Shown piece by piece: positions 38,509 to 47,818 of a stretch of DNA of 64,000 bases. Below the pieces are notes generated by a model, which made no database searches, had not been told where the DNA came from, and was given only the letters and a program-made list of their open reading frames with translations. The stretch is from Zhihengliuella halotolerans. Lineage in GTDB: Bacteria > Actinomycetota > Actinomycetes > Actinomycetales > Micrococcaceae. How positions within the stretch are numbered: position 1 is the first letter of the stretch; each line of letters opens with the position of its first letter. The stretch spans positions 1,364,001 through 1,428,000 of the forward strand of contig NZ_SHLA01000001.1 of NCBI RefSeq assembly GCF_004217565.1, in the 5' to 3' direction. Made by a program: the position numbers and the translations under genes.

Positions 38509-39519
38509 TTACTCGTCGCCTTCCGCTTCCTCAGGCTCCTCGATCTTCTCGTAGACCTCTGCGGCGGCGTCGAGCAGGTCCTGAGGGATCTCGATCCCGA
38601 GCTTGTCGGCCGACTCGGTGTTGATGTAGAGCTCGACCTCGGTCAGGGTCTCGACCGGCATCGTGGCCGGCTCCGCGTCGCCGCTGAGGATACGGGCGGC
38701 CATGGCCGCGGTCTGCTCGCCGAGCTTCTCGTAGTTGATGCCGTAGGTTGCGACCGCACCCTTTTCGACGGATGCACCGTCAGCCGAAATGACCGGTGCC
38801 GATTTGTCTTCTGCCACCTGAAGCAGGCCGGCCAGTGCCGAAACCACCTGGTTGTCGGTGGGCACGTAGAACGCGTCGACGTCCAGACCGGCGGCGGCCT
38901 GCTGGACCTCCGAGGAGGCCGAGATCGCGGTCTCCTCGATGGTCAGCCCGAGTTCCTCGCCGGCCTCCTTGGCCCATTCGACCTGGACCTGGGAGTTGAT
39001 CTCGCCGGACGAGTAGACGATGCCGACGGACTCGGCGTCCGGGGAGAGCTGCTTGAGCAGCTCAAGCTGCTCCTTGACGGGGTTCTTGTCGCTCGTGCCC
39101 GTGACGTTGCCTCCGGGGGCCTCCAAGGACTCGACGAGCTTCGCCTCGACCGGGTCGGTGATCGCGGAGAAGAGGACGGGCGTGTCGGTCACGGCCTGGG
39201 CGACCGCCTGCGCCGACGGCGTGGCGATGGCCAGCACCAGGTCGAGGTCCGCGTCCGCGGCGAACTGTCCGGCGATCGCCGTGTTGGTCGCCATGTCGGC
39301 CTGCGGGTTCTGCTCGTCGTAGACGACGTCGTCATAGCCGGCTTCCTCCATGCCGGCCTTGAACCCCTCCGCGACCGCATCGAGAGAATCGTGGGAGACG
39401 AACTGGCTGATGCCGATCTTGATCTCGTCGTCCGCGCCGTCCGCGCCGCCGCAGGCGGTCAGGGCGAGAGCGGACGCCGCCAGAGCGGCGGTGAGCTTCA
39501 TGGTTGGTGCGAGTTTCAT
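38509..39519 (-). CDS. ABC importer substrate-binding lipoprotein (COG2984 type)
   Basis: The ligand-capturing lipoprotein of the same importer. I chose ATG 39519 (MKLAPTMKLTAALAASALAL) because AAAGGA lies upstream and a lipobox LTAC follows; the earlier ATG extension is spurious. It has 336 residues. The ABC_sub_bind fold shows SDKNPVKEQLELLKQLSP and YVPTDNQVVSAL. The C-terminal acidic tail (EEPEEAEGDE) is unusual for a binding protein. Confidence 0.92.
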   Translation of the reverse strand: MKLAPTMKLTAALAASALALTACGGADGADDEIKIGISQFVSHDSLDAVAEGFKAGMEEAGYDDVVYDEQNPQADMATNTAIAGQFAADADLDLVLAIATPSAQAVAQAVTDTPVLFSAITDPVEAKLVESLEAPGGNVTGTSDKNPVKEQLELLKQLSPDAESVGIVYSSGEINSQVQVEWAKEAGEELGLTIEETAISASSEVQQAAAGLDVDAFYVPTDNQVVSALAGLLQVAEDKSAPVISADGASVEKGAVATYGINYEKLGEQTAAMAARILSGDAEPATMPVETLTEVELYINTESADKLGIEIPQDLLDAAAEVYEKIEEPEEAEGDE

Positions 39520-39921
39520 GGCGATCCTTTCGAGTCGGGGCCTAGCGGGCCCCTCAACCGGTGTCGAGGTCGTCGTCGACCTCGTGGGAATCACGCCCTA
39601 GGCGGTTGTGGTCTCCCTCATGGGTACCTACGCATCTTACCTGTGAACAACATCACTTTTTATCCCCAGCCCCAGAGAGAATGGACGGATATGGCGCACC
39701 TACTCACGATTGTGACCAGATTGAATCCAAACATTGACCTGCTCTCGATTTCCGTCCATCCCGGGGCGGCAGATCGGCAATCCGCGCTGGACGATACGAA
39801 AATTTGACGCGCCCCGCCCTTTCGACGCAGGGGCGCACTCCCGCGAGCCCGAGGACGGGCGCCGTCGTCGTGCCGGTCCAACGTGAGAACCGGACCCGCA
39901 CGCCGATAGACTGGCCGAACC
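39520..39921. other. Intergenic region with structured leader of the ABC importer
   Basis: About 400 bases between the divergent binding-protein and hrpA genes. The first 85 bases, read on the minus strand, hold several complementary segments: an eight-base hairpin (39565-39572 with 39577-39584), and two mutually exclusive helices. A -10-like TAAGAT lies at 39634-39639 on the minus strand. The remaining 280 bases toward hrpA show no gene that I can support. Confidence 0.55.
39907..39912 (+). promoter_or_regulatory. -10 element upstream of hrpA
   Basis: TAGACT with nine bases to the ATG at 39922. No Shine-Dalgarno is seen, so the leader would be very short or absent. Confidence 0.4.
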
Positions 39922-42900
39922 ATGGCTCTCACCTTGACTTATCCCGAGTTCCTGCCCGTCAGCACCCGCCGGGACGACATCACGACGGCGATCCGCGAGA
40001 ACCAGGTGGTGGTGATCGCCGGCGAGACCGGATCCGGCAAGACCACGCAGCTCCCGAAGATGGTGCACGAAATTCTCGAAGGCGAGCGCGACGCACGCCA
40101 CGCGGCAGGGCTGCCGGCGAAGAAGCGCGGGCTCATCGGGCACACCCAGCCGCGGCGCATCGCCGCCCGCTCCGTCGCCGAGCGTCTGGCCGAGGAGACC
40201 GGGGTGAAGCTCGGCGAGGAGATCGGCTACCAGGTCCGCTTCACGTCGGAGGCCTCGCGCTCGACCCGCATCAAGGTCATGACCGACGGCATCCTGCTGG
40301 CGGAGATCCAGCACGACAGGCTGCTCAAGCGCTACGACGCGATCATCATCGACGAGGCACACGAGCGCAGCCTGAACATCGACTTCCTGCTCGGCTACCT
40401 CAAGCAGCTGCTCCCCCAGCGCCCGGATCTCAAACTCGTCATCACCTCGGCGACGATCGACCCCGAGCGGTTCGCCCAGCACTTCGGACGCGAAGCGGGC
40501 GGCGTCGTCGAACCGGCGCCGATCATCGAGGTCTCGGGGCGCACGTACCCGGTGGAGATCCGCTACCGGCCGCTGAACGCCGCGGACGCGCTCGACGCCG
40601 ACGAACTCGAATCCCACGAACGCGAAGACGACCGCGACCCCATCGACGCGATCGGCGACGCCGTCGACGAGCTGGCCGCCGAGGCGCCCGGCGACATCCT
40701 GGTCTTCCTCTCGGGTGAGCGCGAGATCCGGGACGCCGCCGATGCGCTGCGTGCGAAAGTCGGCGCATCCCGCCGGCTCGCCGGCACCGAGGTGCTGCCG
40801 CTCTTCGGACGGCTCTCCATGGCGGAGCAGCACCGGGTGTTCTCGCGCGGGACGCGCCGCCGCATCGTCCTGGCCACCAACGTCGCCGAGACCTCGCTGA
40901 CCGTGCCCGGGATCAAGTACGTGATCGACGCCGGCACCGCCCGCATCTCCCGCTACTCGCACCGCACCAAGGTGCAGCGGCTGCCGATCGAGCGCATTTC
41001 GCAGGCGAGCGCCAACCAGCGTTCGGGCCGCTGCGGCCGCGTCTCGGACGGCATCGCGATCCGCCTCTACTCGGAGGAGGACTTCGCCTCCCGCCCGGAA
41101 TTCACTGACCCGGAGATCCTGCGCACCAACCTCGCCGCCGTAATCCTGCAGATGGCGTCGATGGGCGTCGTCTCCTCCCCCGCCGACGTCGCGAAGTTCC
41201 CGTTCGCCGAGGCGCCGGACGCCAAGGCCGTGAACGACGGCGTCACGCTCCTGCGCGAGCTCGGCGCAGTCACAGCCGGCAAGGAGGTCCGGGTCACGAA
41301 GGTCGGCCGCCAGCTCGCCCAGCTTCCGCTGGACGTCCGGCTCGGCCGGATGATCATCGAGGCCGGCCGGCGCGGCGTCGCCAAGGAGGTCATGATCCTC
41401 GCCGCGGCCCTGACGATCCAGGACCCGCGCGAGCGCCCCAGCGAGGAGACGGGAAACCGCGCCAGGGCCGCCGAGATGCACTCCCGTTTCAAGGACGAGA
41501 GGTCCGACTTCTCCTCCTTCCTGCTGCTCTGGAAGTACCTGCAGGAACAGCAGAAGGAGCTCTCCTCCTCGGCCTTCCGCAGGCTCTGCAAGAAGGAGTT
41601 CATCAACTACATGCGAGTGCGGGAGTGGCAGGACCTCTTCGCGCAACTGCGCCAGCTCGCCAGACCCCTGGAAATCACGCTCACGCCCGGCCCGGTCGAC
41701 CCGGCCGGCAACGAGGAACCGATCCACCAGTCGCTGCTCGCCGGGCTGCTCAGCCACATCGGTCTCTGGGACGACCGCAAGCGGGAGTACGCGGGCGCCC
41801 GCGGCACGCGTTTCGCCGTCTTCCCCGGGTCCGCCCTGTTCAAGAAGAACCACGACTGGGTCATGGCGGCGGAGCTCGTCGAGACGTCCCGGCTCTGGGC
41901 CCGGACGGCCGCCGTCTTCAAGCCCGAGTGGGTTGAGGACGTCGCCGCAGACCTCGTCAAGCGCAGCTACTCGGAGCCGCACTGGTCCAGCAAGCAGGGT
42001 TCGGTCATGGGCTACGAGAAGGTCACCCTCTTCGGGGTGCCGATCATCGCTCAGCGCCGCATCCAGTTCGGGCGCGTCGACAAGCCGCTGGCGCGGGAGC
42101 TGTTCATCCGCCACGCGCTCGTCGAGGGCGACTGGCGCACCCGGCACCAGTTCTTCCACCGCAACCGGAAGCTGCTCGCCGAGGTCGAAGAGCTCGAGTC
42201 GCGCATGCGCCGCCGAGACCTGCGGATCTCCGACGAGGACCTCTTCGACTTCTACGACCAGCGCGTCGGCGCGGACGTGACGACCGAACGGCACTTCGAC
42301 CGCTGGTGGAAGCAGGCCCGGCACGAGAATCCGACGCTGCTCGACTTCGACCCGGAGGCGGTCCTCGCCGTCGATGCGGAGGAGGTCGACGAGTCGGCCT
42401 ACCCGCGCACGTGGCGCCACGGCGGCCTCGAGCTGGACCTGACCTACGAGTTCAATCCTTCCCAGGCAACGACGTCCCGCGGCAGCGCGGGCGCGGATCC
42501 GCGCGGCCGGGAGCAGGACGGCATCACCATCCGGGTTCCGATCCTGTTCCTGAACCAGCTGGATCCGGCGCGCTTCCGCTGGCAGATCCCCGGGCTGCGC
42601 GTCGAACTCGTCACCGCACTGATCAAGTCGCTGCCGAAACAGATCCGGAAGAACTTCGTCCCGGCCCCCGACGTCGCCGCGCAGGCGGTCGCCGCGCTCG
42701 CGGCAGACTTCGACCCGGAGTCCGACGATCTGGAGGCCTCGCTCGAGCTGGCGCTGCGCCGGATCCGCGGCTTCGTCATCCCGCCCGGCTCGTGGGACTG
42801 GAGCGCGGTCCCGGCCTACCTCCGGCCGACGTTCGAAGTCGTCGACGCGCGTGCCAAGATCCTCGGCGAAAGCCGGGACCTCGAACACCTGCAGGACACG

Positions 42901-43968
42901 CTGGCCGGCGCGAACCGCAAGGCCCTGGCCGAGTCGCTCGGCGCCGACGGCGACGCCCTTGCTTCGCTCGCCGGCGCGCCCGCGCCCGGCCCGGGGAAGC
43001 CGGCCGGCAAGAAGGGGGTGCGCCCTGACCCGCAGCGCGCCCGCGGGAAGAAGACGGCGCCGCCGTCGTCGTCCTCGAGTCGATGGGAAGCCACGCACGT
43101 CACCGACTGGACGGAGTCCCTCGGTGCGTCGGGAACGATCGAGCGCAAGGTGAGCAGCCAGGTCGCCGGGCAGACCATCACGGGCTACCCGGCCCTCGTC
43201 GACACCGGGGCGGACGCGACGCTGACCGTCTACCGCAACGAGTCCGAGCAGCTCGCCGCCCACCGCACGGGCGTCATCCGGCTGCTTATGCTCAAGGTCC
43301 CGTCGCCGACCCGGTACGTGACGGACCACCTCAACAACAAGGAGAAGCTCGTCTTCACGCAGAACCCGCACGGGTCGGTGGAGACGCTGATCGCGGACTG
43401 CGCGCAGGCCGCGGTGGACAAGCTGGTACCGGAGCAGCTCCCGTTCACGCGTGACGAATTCGAGAAGCTCTACCAGCACGTGCGCGCCGAGCTGATCGAC
43501 ACCGTCTTCTCAGTGACCGCGATCGTGGAGAAGGTCCTCTCCTCCGCGCGGCGGGTGAATCAGCGGATCAAGAAGGCGTCTTCGCTCGCGCTCATGCATC
43601 CGCTCTCCGACATCCGGGCGCAGCTCGAGCAGCTCGTCTATCCAGGGTTCGTCGCGGGCACCGGCTACGCCCAGCTGGCCCATCTGCCGCGCTACGTGCA
43701 GGCGATCGAGGTCCGGCTCGACAAGCTCGAGGCCGGCGCCGTGACCCGCGACAACCAGAACATGCTCGCGGTTCAGGCGATCGAGGACGACTACGACGCC
43801 GCGCTAGACGCCCTGCCCTCCGGCGCGCGCACGCCGCCGAAGCTCGCGGCGATCAAGTGGATGATCGAGGAACTGCGCGTGAGCCTCTTCGCGCAGGAGC
43901 TGGGCACCGCGCATTCCGTGTCGGAGAAGCGGATCCGCACGGGCCTGCGCGAAGCGCGGGCCAAGTAG
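39922..43968 (+). CDS. hrpA: ATP-dependent RNA helicase HrpA
   Basis: A large DEAH-box RNA helicase of 1348 residues, the normal HrpA length. It has GETGSGKTTQ (about 33-42), DEAHERS (about 150), the SATID motif, and SGRCGRVSDG for motif VI, followed by HA2, OB and the long HrpA-specific C-terminal domain. HrpA unwinds mRNA; recent work in E. coli links it to rescue of stalled ribosomes. A Lys/Pro/Arg-rich stretch at about residues 1015-1055 is a flexible linker. Confidence 0.95.
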   Translation: MALTLTYPEFLPVSTRRDDITTAIRENQVVVIAGETGSGKTTQLPKMVHEILEGERDARHAAGLPAKKRGLIGHTQPRRIAARSVAERLAEETGVKLGEEIGYQVRFTSEASRSTRIKVMTDGILLAEIQHDRLLKRYDAIIIDEAHERSLNIDFLLGYLKQLLPQRPDLKLVITSATIDPERFAQHFGREAGGVVEPAPIIEVSGRTYPVEIRYRPLNAADALDADELESHEREDDRDPIDAIGDAVDELAAEAPGDILVFLSGEREIRDAADALRAKVGASRRLAGTEVLPLFGRLSMAEQHRVFSRGTRRRIVLATNVAETSLTVPGIKYVIDAGTARISRYSHRTKVQRLPIERISQASANQRSGRCGRVSDGIAIRLYSEEDFASRPEFTDPEILRTNLAAVILQMASMGVVSSPADVAKFPFAEAPDAKAVNDGVTLLRELGAVTAGKEVRVTKVGRQLAQLPLDVRLGRMIIEAGRRGVAKEVMILAAALTIQDPRERPSEETGNRARAAEMHSRFKDERSDFSSFLLLWKYLQEQQKELSSSAFRRLCKKEFINYMRVREWQDLFAQLRQLARPLEITLTPGPVDPAGNEEPIHQSLLAGLLSHIGLWDDRKREYAGARGTRFAVFPGSALFKKNHDWVMAAELVETSRLWARTAAVFKPEWVEDVAADLVKRSYSEPHWSSKQGSVMGYEKVTLFGVPIIAQRRIQFGRVDKPLARELFIRHALVEGDWRTRHQFFHRNRKLLAEVEELESRMRRRDLRISDEDLFDFYDQRVGADVTTERHFDRWWKQARHENPTLLDFDPEAVLAVDAEEVDESAYPRTWRHGGLELDLTYEFNPSQATTSRGSAGADPRGREQDGITIRVPILFLNQLDPARFRWQIPGLRVELVTALIKSLPKQIRKNFVPAPDVAAQAVAALAADFDPESDDLEASLELALRRIRGFVIPPGSWDWSAVPAYLRPTFEVVDARAKILGESRDLEHLQDTLAGANRKALAESLGADGDALASLAGAPAPGPGKPAGKKGVRPDPQRARGKKTAPPSSSSSRWEATHVTDWTESLGASGTIERKVSSQVAGQTITGYPALVDTGADATLTVYRNESEQLAAHRTGVIRLLMLKVPSPTRYVTDHLNNKEKLVFTQNPHGSVETLIADCAQAAVDKLVPEQLPFTRDEFEKLYQHVRAELIDTVFSVTAIVEKVLSSARRVNQRIKKASSLALMHPLSDIRAQLEQLVYPGFVAGTGYAQLAHLPRYVQAIEVRLDKLEAGAVTRDNQNMLAVQAIEDDYDAALDALPSGARTPPKLAAIKWMIEELRVSLFAQELGTAHSVSEKRIRTGLREARAK

Positions 43969-44030
43969 GCCCACCGGGCACGACGCCGGCGACTCACCCA
44001 GCGGGTATGAGTCTCCGGCGTCGAATAGGA

Positions 44031-44459
44031 TCAGTCCGCGGGCACCGCGTCCGCGTGACCGTCGGCGCGCAGGGCCGCGCGCAGTCGCGCAGCGGCCGCA
44101 TCGAGCGCCTCCGGTTCGGCGTTGCCGCCCGGGCTCGTGAAGTCGTAGTCGCGCATCGAGTTCACAGGCCACACGTGCACGTGCAGGTGCGGGACCTCGA
44201 AGCCCATGATGGTGGTGCCGGCGCGCGCCGAGCCGAACTCGCGGACCTGAGCCGCGCCGATCTTCTGAGCGACGGCCGTGACCTTCGCGTACAGGTCGGG
44301 TTCGGCCTCCGTCCACTTGTCGGTCTCCGCGCGCGGGACGACCAGCACGTGCCCGTCCGTCTGCGGGCGAACGTCGAGGAACGCGACGACGTCGGCGTCG
44401 CTCCAGACGAATCGGCCCGGGATCTCACCGGCGATGATCTTCGAAAACAGAGAACTCAT
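44031..44459 (-). CDS. HIT family nucleotide hydrolase
   Basis: A 142-residue histidine-triad protein. The HIT motif is HLHVHVWP with His91, His93 and His95. It likely hydrolyses nucleotide phosphoramidates or similar. ATG 44459 (MSSLFSKIIAGEIPGRFVW) is the standard start; TAGGAT lies seven bases upstream, so the message is probably leaderless. Its promoter overlaps that of the divergent PLP-enzyme gene. Confidence 0.92.
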   Translation of the reverse strand: MSSLFSKIIAGEIPGRFVWSDADVVAFLDVRPQTDGHVLVVPRAETDKWTEAEPDLYAKVTAVAQKIGAAQVREFGSARAGTTIMGFEVPHLHVHVWPVNSMRDYDFTSPGGNAEPEALDAAAARLRAALRADGHADAVPAD

Positions 44460-44466
44460 GTCTCGC

Positions 44467-44476
44467 ATCCTAAGCT
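44467..44476. promoter_or_regulatory. Overlapping divergent -10 elements
   Basis: TAGGAT on the minus strand (44472-44467) is seven bases from the HIT ATG (44459). TAAGCT on the plus strand (44471-44476) is six bases from the PLP-enzyme GTG (44483). Only 23 bases separate the two start codons. Confidence 0.5.
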
Positions 44477-44482
44477 AGACGG

Positions 44483-45592
44483 GTGAACACAGCATCCCGA
44501 CGCCCAGCTTCCGATCGCACGTGGGTCGACGACGCCGTGCGGCGCATCGAGGCCGACGCCACACGCAGCGCCGACACCCACCTGCACCGCCTGAGCCTGC
44601 CCGCCGAGTGGGGCATCGACCTGTACCTCAAGGACGAGTCGACGCATCGCACCGGCAGCCTCAAGCACCGGCTCGCCCGCTCGCTCTTCCTGTACGGGCT
44701 GGTCAACGGCTGGATCACCGAGGGCACCACGATCGTGGAGGCCTCCAGCGGCAGCACCGCCGTTTCAGAGGCGTACTACGCGCAGCTGCTCGGCCTGGAC
44801 TTCGTGGCGGTCATGGCGGCCAGCACGAGCGCCGAGAAGATCGAGCTGATCGAGCGGTTCGGCGGAACGTGCGAGCTCGTCGCCGACCCGGGCACGGTCT
44901 ACGCAGTGGCCGAACGCATCGCCCGCGAGAGCGGCGGGCACTACATGGATCAGTTCACCTACGCCGAGCGCGCCACCGACTGGCGCGGGAACAACAACAT
45001 CGCCGAGTCGATCTTCGAGCAGCTCGCCGCGGAGCCGCACCCGGTGCCCGCGTGGGTCGTGGTCGGAGCGGGCACGGGCGGCACCAGCGCGACGATCGGC
45101 CGCTACGTGCGCTACCACCGTTTCGACACCCGGCTCGCCGTCGGCGACCCGGAGGGATCCGCCTTCCTGCCCGCGTGGCAGGCGTGGCACGACGGCGGGG
45201 ACCCGGCCGCCGTCGTCGGCTCCCCCAGCCGGATCGAAGGCATCGGTCGAGCCCGCCCCGAACCGAGCTTCGTGCCGTCAGTCATCGACCAGGTCACGCG
45301 CGTCCCGGACGGCGCGTCGATCGCCGCCATGCGCCATCTGCTCGACTGGGGCGGGCTCAGCGGCGGCCCCTCTACGGGAACGAATCTCTGGCTCACGTGG
45401 CAGCTGATCGCGGGCATGCTCGCCAGAGGCGAGCGCGGCAGCGTCGTCACCCTGCTGTGCGACAACGGGGATCGCTACGGCCGCAGCCACCGGGACGCGC
45501 ACTGGCTCGCCGCTCAGTGCATCGACCCCGCGCCGTACACCGGCGTGATCGAGGAATTCCTCGCCACGGGCACGTGGCGACTGGGCGGATGA
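44483..45592 (+). CDS. Cysteine synthase-like PLP enzyme (Cds1-type)
   Basis: A 369-residue fold-type II PLP enzyme. The PLP lysine is Lys61 in [13 protein letters not shown], with the phosphate-binding [16 protein letters not shown] and an [14 protein letters not shown] substrate loop. It resembles the mycobacterial cysteine desulfhydrase Cds1 (Rv3684) more than O-acetylserine sulfhydrylase CysK, so it may release H2S, pyruvate and ammonia from cysteine. That reaction is inferred. The start is GTG with a -10 six bases upstream. Confidence 0.85.
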   Translation: MNTASRRPASDRTWVDDAVRRIEADATRSADTHLHRLSLPAEWGIDLYLKDESTHRTGSLKHRLARSLFLYGLVNGWITEGTTIVEASSGSTAVSEAYYAQLLGLDFVAVMAASTSAEKIELIERFGGTCELVADPGTVYAVAERIARESGGHYMDQFTYAERATDWRGNNNIAESIFEQLAAEPHPVPAWVVVGAGTGGTSATIGRYVRYHRFDTRLAVGDPEGSAFLPAWQAWHDGGDPAAVVGSPSRIEGIGRARPEPSFVPSVIDQVTRVPDGASIAAMRHLLDWGGLSGGPSTGTNLWLTWQLIAGMLARGERGSVVTLLCDNGDRYGRSHRDAHWLAAQCIDPAPYTGVIEEFLATGTWRLGG

Positions 45593-45656
45593 GCCGCGGG
45601 TCGCGCTGGTAGGCTGGAGAAGTTCTCAACCGATAGCTGCTCAGGAGTCCGCCTAG

Positions 45657-46097
45657 ATGAACAGCACGGCTGCCGATTCCGGCACCCAACGCGAGGCAGC
45701 CCCTCGCGTGACGAAACAGCGCATGGCCGTCAGCGGCGCTCTCGAAGAGCTGACGGATTTCGTCAGCGCCCAGGAACTGTACCGCTGGCTTCACGAACGT
45801 GGCCAGAAGGTCTCCCTCGCGACGGTCTACCGCATCCTGCAGTCGATGGCGGACGACGGCGTCGTGGATGTCCTGCGCTCGAACGACGGCGAGTCCGTGT
45901 ACCGCCAATGCGAGGCCGCTGAGCATCACCACCACATCGTCTGCCGGAGCTGCGGCACGGCGGTGGAGATCGAAGCCCCCTCGATCGAGGACTGGACGCG
46001 CCAGGTAGCCGCCCAGCACGGCTTCACGCAGCCTGGGCACACGATCGAGATCTTCGGCCTCTGCGCCGAATGTTCGGCCGCAGCCGACGCCGACTAG
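45657..46097 (+). CDS. zur: Fur-family metalloregulator, probably Zur
   Basis: A 146-residue winged-helix regulator: ATVYRILQSMADDGVVD (recognition helix), HHHHIVCRSCG and GLCAECSA (the two CxxC of the structural zinc site). The location next to znuACB argues for a zinc-sensing Zur rather than an iron Fur. An AGGAG lies ten bases before the ATG. The stop overlaps the znuB stop of the opposite strand by four bases (CTAG). Confidence 0.88.
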   Translation: MNSTAADSGTQREAAPRVTKQRMAVSGALEELTDFVSAQELYRWLHERGQKVSLATVYRILQSMADDGVVDVLRSNDGESVYRQCEAAEHHHHIVCRSCGTAVEIEAPSIEDWTRQVAAQHGFTQPGHTIEIFGLCAECSAAADAD

Positions 46098-46978
46098 TTC
46101 GCCGCGGCCACCCCGGCGGTCTCGCGGTGGTGCCGGACCCGCGAGCGCTGCCACGCGATCACGCGGCAGATGACGTAGATCAGGAACGAAATCGTCGTGA
46201 CGTAGGGGCTGATCGGCAGGCGCCCCGCGAGGGCCACCATGATCCCGCCCACGACGGAAACCATCGCGAATGACACCGAGAGCAGCACGGTCACGACCGG
46301 TCGCGCACTCACCTTCAGTGCTGCGGCGGCCGGAGTGATGAGCAAGCTGAGGACCAGCAGCGCCCCGACGATCTGGATCGACAGCGCCACCGCAAGGCCC
46401 AACAACACCATGAACGCGGCGGACAGCCAGCCGGCCGGCACGCCGCGCGCGGCAGCCACGGCGGGGTCGACACTCACGAAGGTCAGGGGCCGCCAGATCA
46501 GCGCCAGTCCGACGATCACGACCACCGAGCAGACGGCCAGCAGACCGAGCTGCACGTCGTCGACAGCGACGATCTGACCCGTCAGCAGGCCGAATTTATT
46601 CGCGCTGCGCCCCTGGTAGAGGGCGAGGAACAGGATCCCCAGGCCCAGACCGAACGGCATCATAACGCCGATGATGGAATTGCGATCTTTGGCGCGGGAA
46701 CCCATGAGTCCCAAGACCAGAGAGGCCAGAATCGATCCCACGATCGAGCCGCCGACGACGTTGGCCCCGATCAGAAGCGCGAAGGCGGCGCCGGCGAAGC
46801 TGAGCTCGGCGATGCCGTGCACGGCGAAGGCCATGTCGCGCATCATCACGAACACGCCGATGAGGCCTCCGACGAGGCCCAGCAGCGCGCCGGCGATGAT
46901 CGAATTGGAAACCAGTGGCAGCAGCTCCGCGTAGTTCTCGAAGCTGAAGATCGTCGAGAACAGTTCGGTGGCGTCCAT
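46094..46978 (-). CDS. znuB: Zinc ABC importer permease
   Basis: A 294-residue membrane protein of the ABC-3 family with about eight helices. It has SIIAGALLGLVGGLIGVFVMMRD near the N-terminus and VGALLVLSLLITPAAAA in a late helix. Translation starts directly after the znuC stop (TAGATG). It forms the membrane pore for zinc delivered by ZnuA. The last gene of the unit, it overlaps zur on the other strand. Confidence 0.92.
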   Translation of the reverse strand: MDATELFSTIFSFENYAELLPLVSNSIIAGALLGLVGGLIGVFVMMRDMAFAVHGIAELSFAGAAFALLIGANVVGGSIVGSILASLVLGLMGSRAKDRNSIIGVMMPFGLGLGILFLALYQGRSANKFGLLTGQIVAVDDVQLGLLAVCSVVVIVGLALIWRPLTFVSVDPAVAAARGVPAGWLSAAFMVLLGLAVALSIQIVGALLVLSLLITPAAAALKVSARPVVTVLLSVSFAMVSVVGGIMVALAGRLPISPYVTTISFLIYVICRVIAWQRSRVRHHRETAGVAAAN

Positions 46979-47818
46979 CTACTCCCCCACTCGCAATGCG
47001 TCCGCGTGGTCCGACCCGTGCGGGTGCGCCACGGATTCCGGCACGCCAACCACAACGATGCGGCCGTTGGTGCGGAAGACCTCGATCGGGCTGCCGTAGA
47101 GGTCGGAGAGCACTTCGCTCGTCATGACCTCGTCGACTGTGCCGATGTGGAAGCGCCCGCCGGCCAGGTAGAGGACGCGGTCGACGTTCTGCAGGATCGG
47201 ATTGATCTCGTGGGTCACGAAGATGACGGCAGCCCCGTGATCGCACGCCTGCCGGTGGATGAGCGAGGACACGGCGCGCTGGTGGTGCAGATCCAAGGAG
47301 AGCAGCGGCTCATCGCAGAGGAGCAGGTCGGGCTCGTCCGCGAGCGCCTGTGCCGCCCGCAACCGCTGTTGCTCCCCGCCGGAGAGGATGCCCAGAGGCT
47401 GATCGGCGTAGTGGGTCGCGCCGACCTTCTCGAGCAATTCGTCGACCCGTTCGCCCAGCTTCTTGCGCCCGAACATCCGCACTCCCCACCGATGCCCGTC
47501 GACGCCGAGGGCGACGAGGTCGCGCGCCCGAAGCGGCGTGTCCTCCGGAAACGCCTTCTGCTGCGGGATCGTGCCGATCCGGCGGGAACCGGACGTGACC
47601 GGCATCCCGCCGACCTCGACGCTTCCGCCGGAAAGCTCGGCAAGACCCAGCAGCACTTTCAGGAACGTCGACTTCCCGGAGCCGTTCGGGCCCAGAACGG
47701 CGAGAAATTCGCCGGGAGCCACTTCGAGGTCGAGCCCGTCCCACAGGACGCGGTCGCCGAAGGCCATGCTCGCGTTCCGCAGGCGTACAGCCGGCGTGAC
47801 GGTTGAGCTAGCGGTCAA
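46979..47818 (-). CDS. znuC: Zinc ABC importer ATPase
   Basis: The ATPase subunit of the zinc importer, 279 residues. I set the start at TTG 47818 (TASSTVTPAVRLRNASMAF) because GGAGG lies six bases upstream. This start lies 11 bases inside znuA and no better ATG or GTG exists; the longer upstream reading is a shadow. Walker A is GPNGSGKST, the signature LSGGEQQRLRAAQ and Walker B LLLCDEPLLSLD. The C-terminal DSVAHPHGSDHADA is His-rich and could hold zinc. Confidence 0.9.
   Translation of the reverse strand: MTASSTVTPAVRLRNASMAFGDRVLWDGLDLEVAPGEFLAVLGPNGSGKSTFLKVLLGLAELSGGSVEVGGMPVTSGSRRIGTIPQQKAFPEDTPLRARDLVALGVDGHRWGVRMFGRKKLGERVDELLEKVGATHYADQPLGILSGGEQQRLRAAQALADEPDLLLCDEPLLSLDLHHQRAVSSLIHRQACDHGAAVIFVTHEINPILQNVDRVLYLAGGRFHIGTVDEVMTSEVLSDLYGSPIEVFRTNGRIVVVGVPESVAHPHGSDHADALRVGE

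Noticed and set aside
39700-43479. 1259-codon minus-strand frame opposite hrpA
   Set aside because: A shadow of hrpA; Leu/Val/Arg/Gly composition without any domain.
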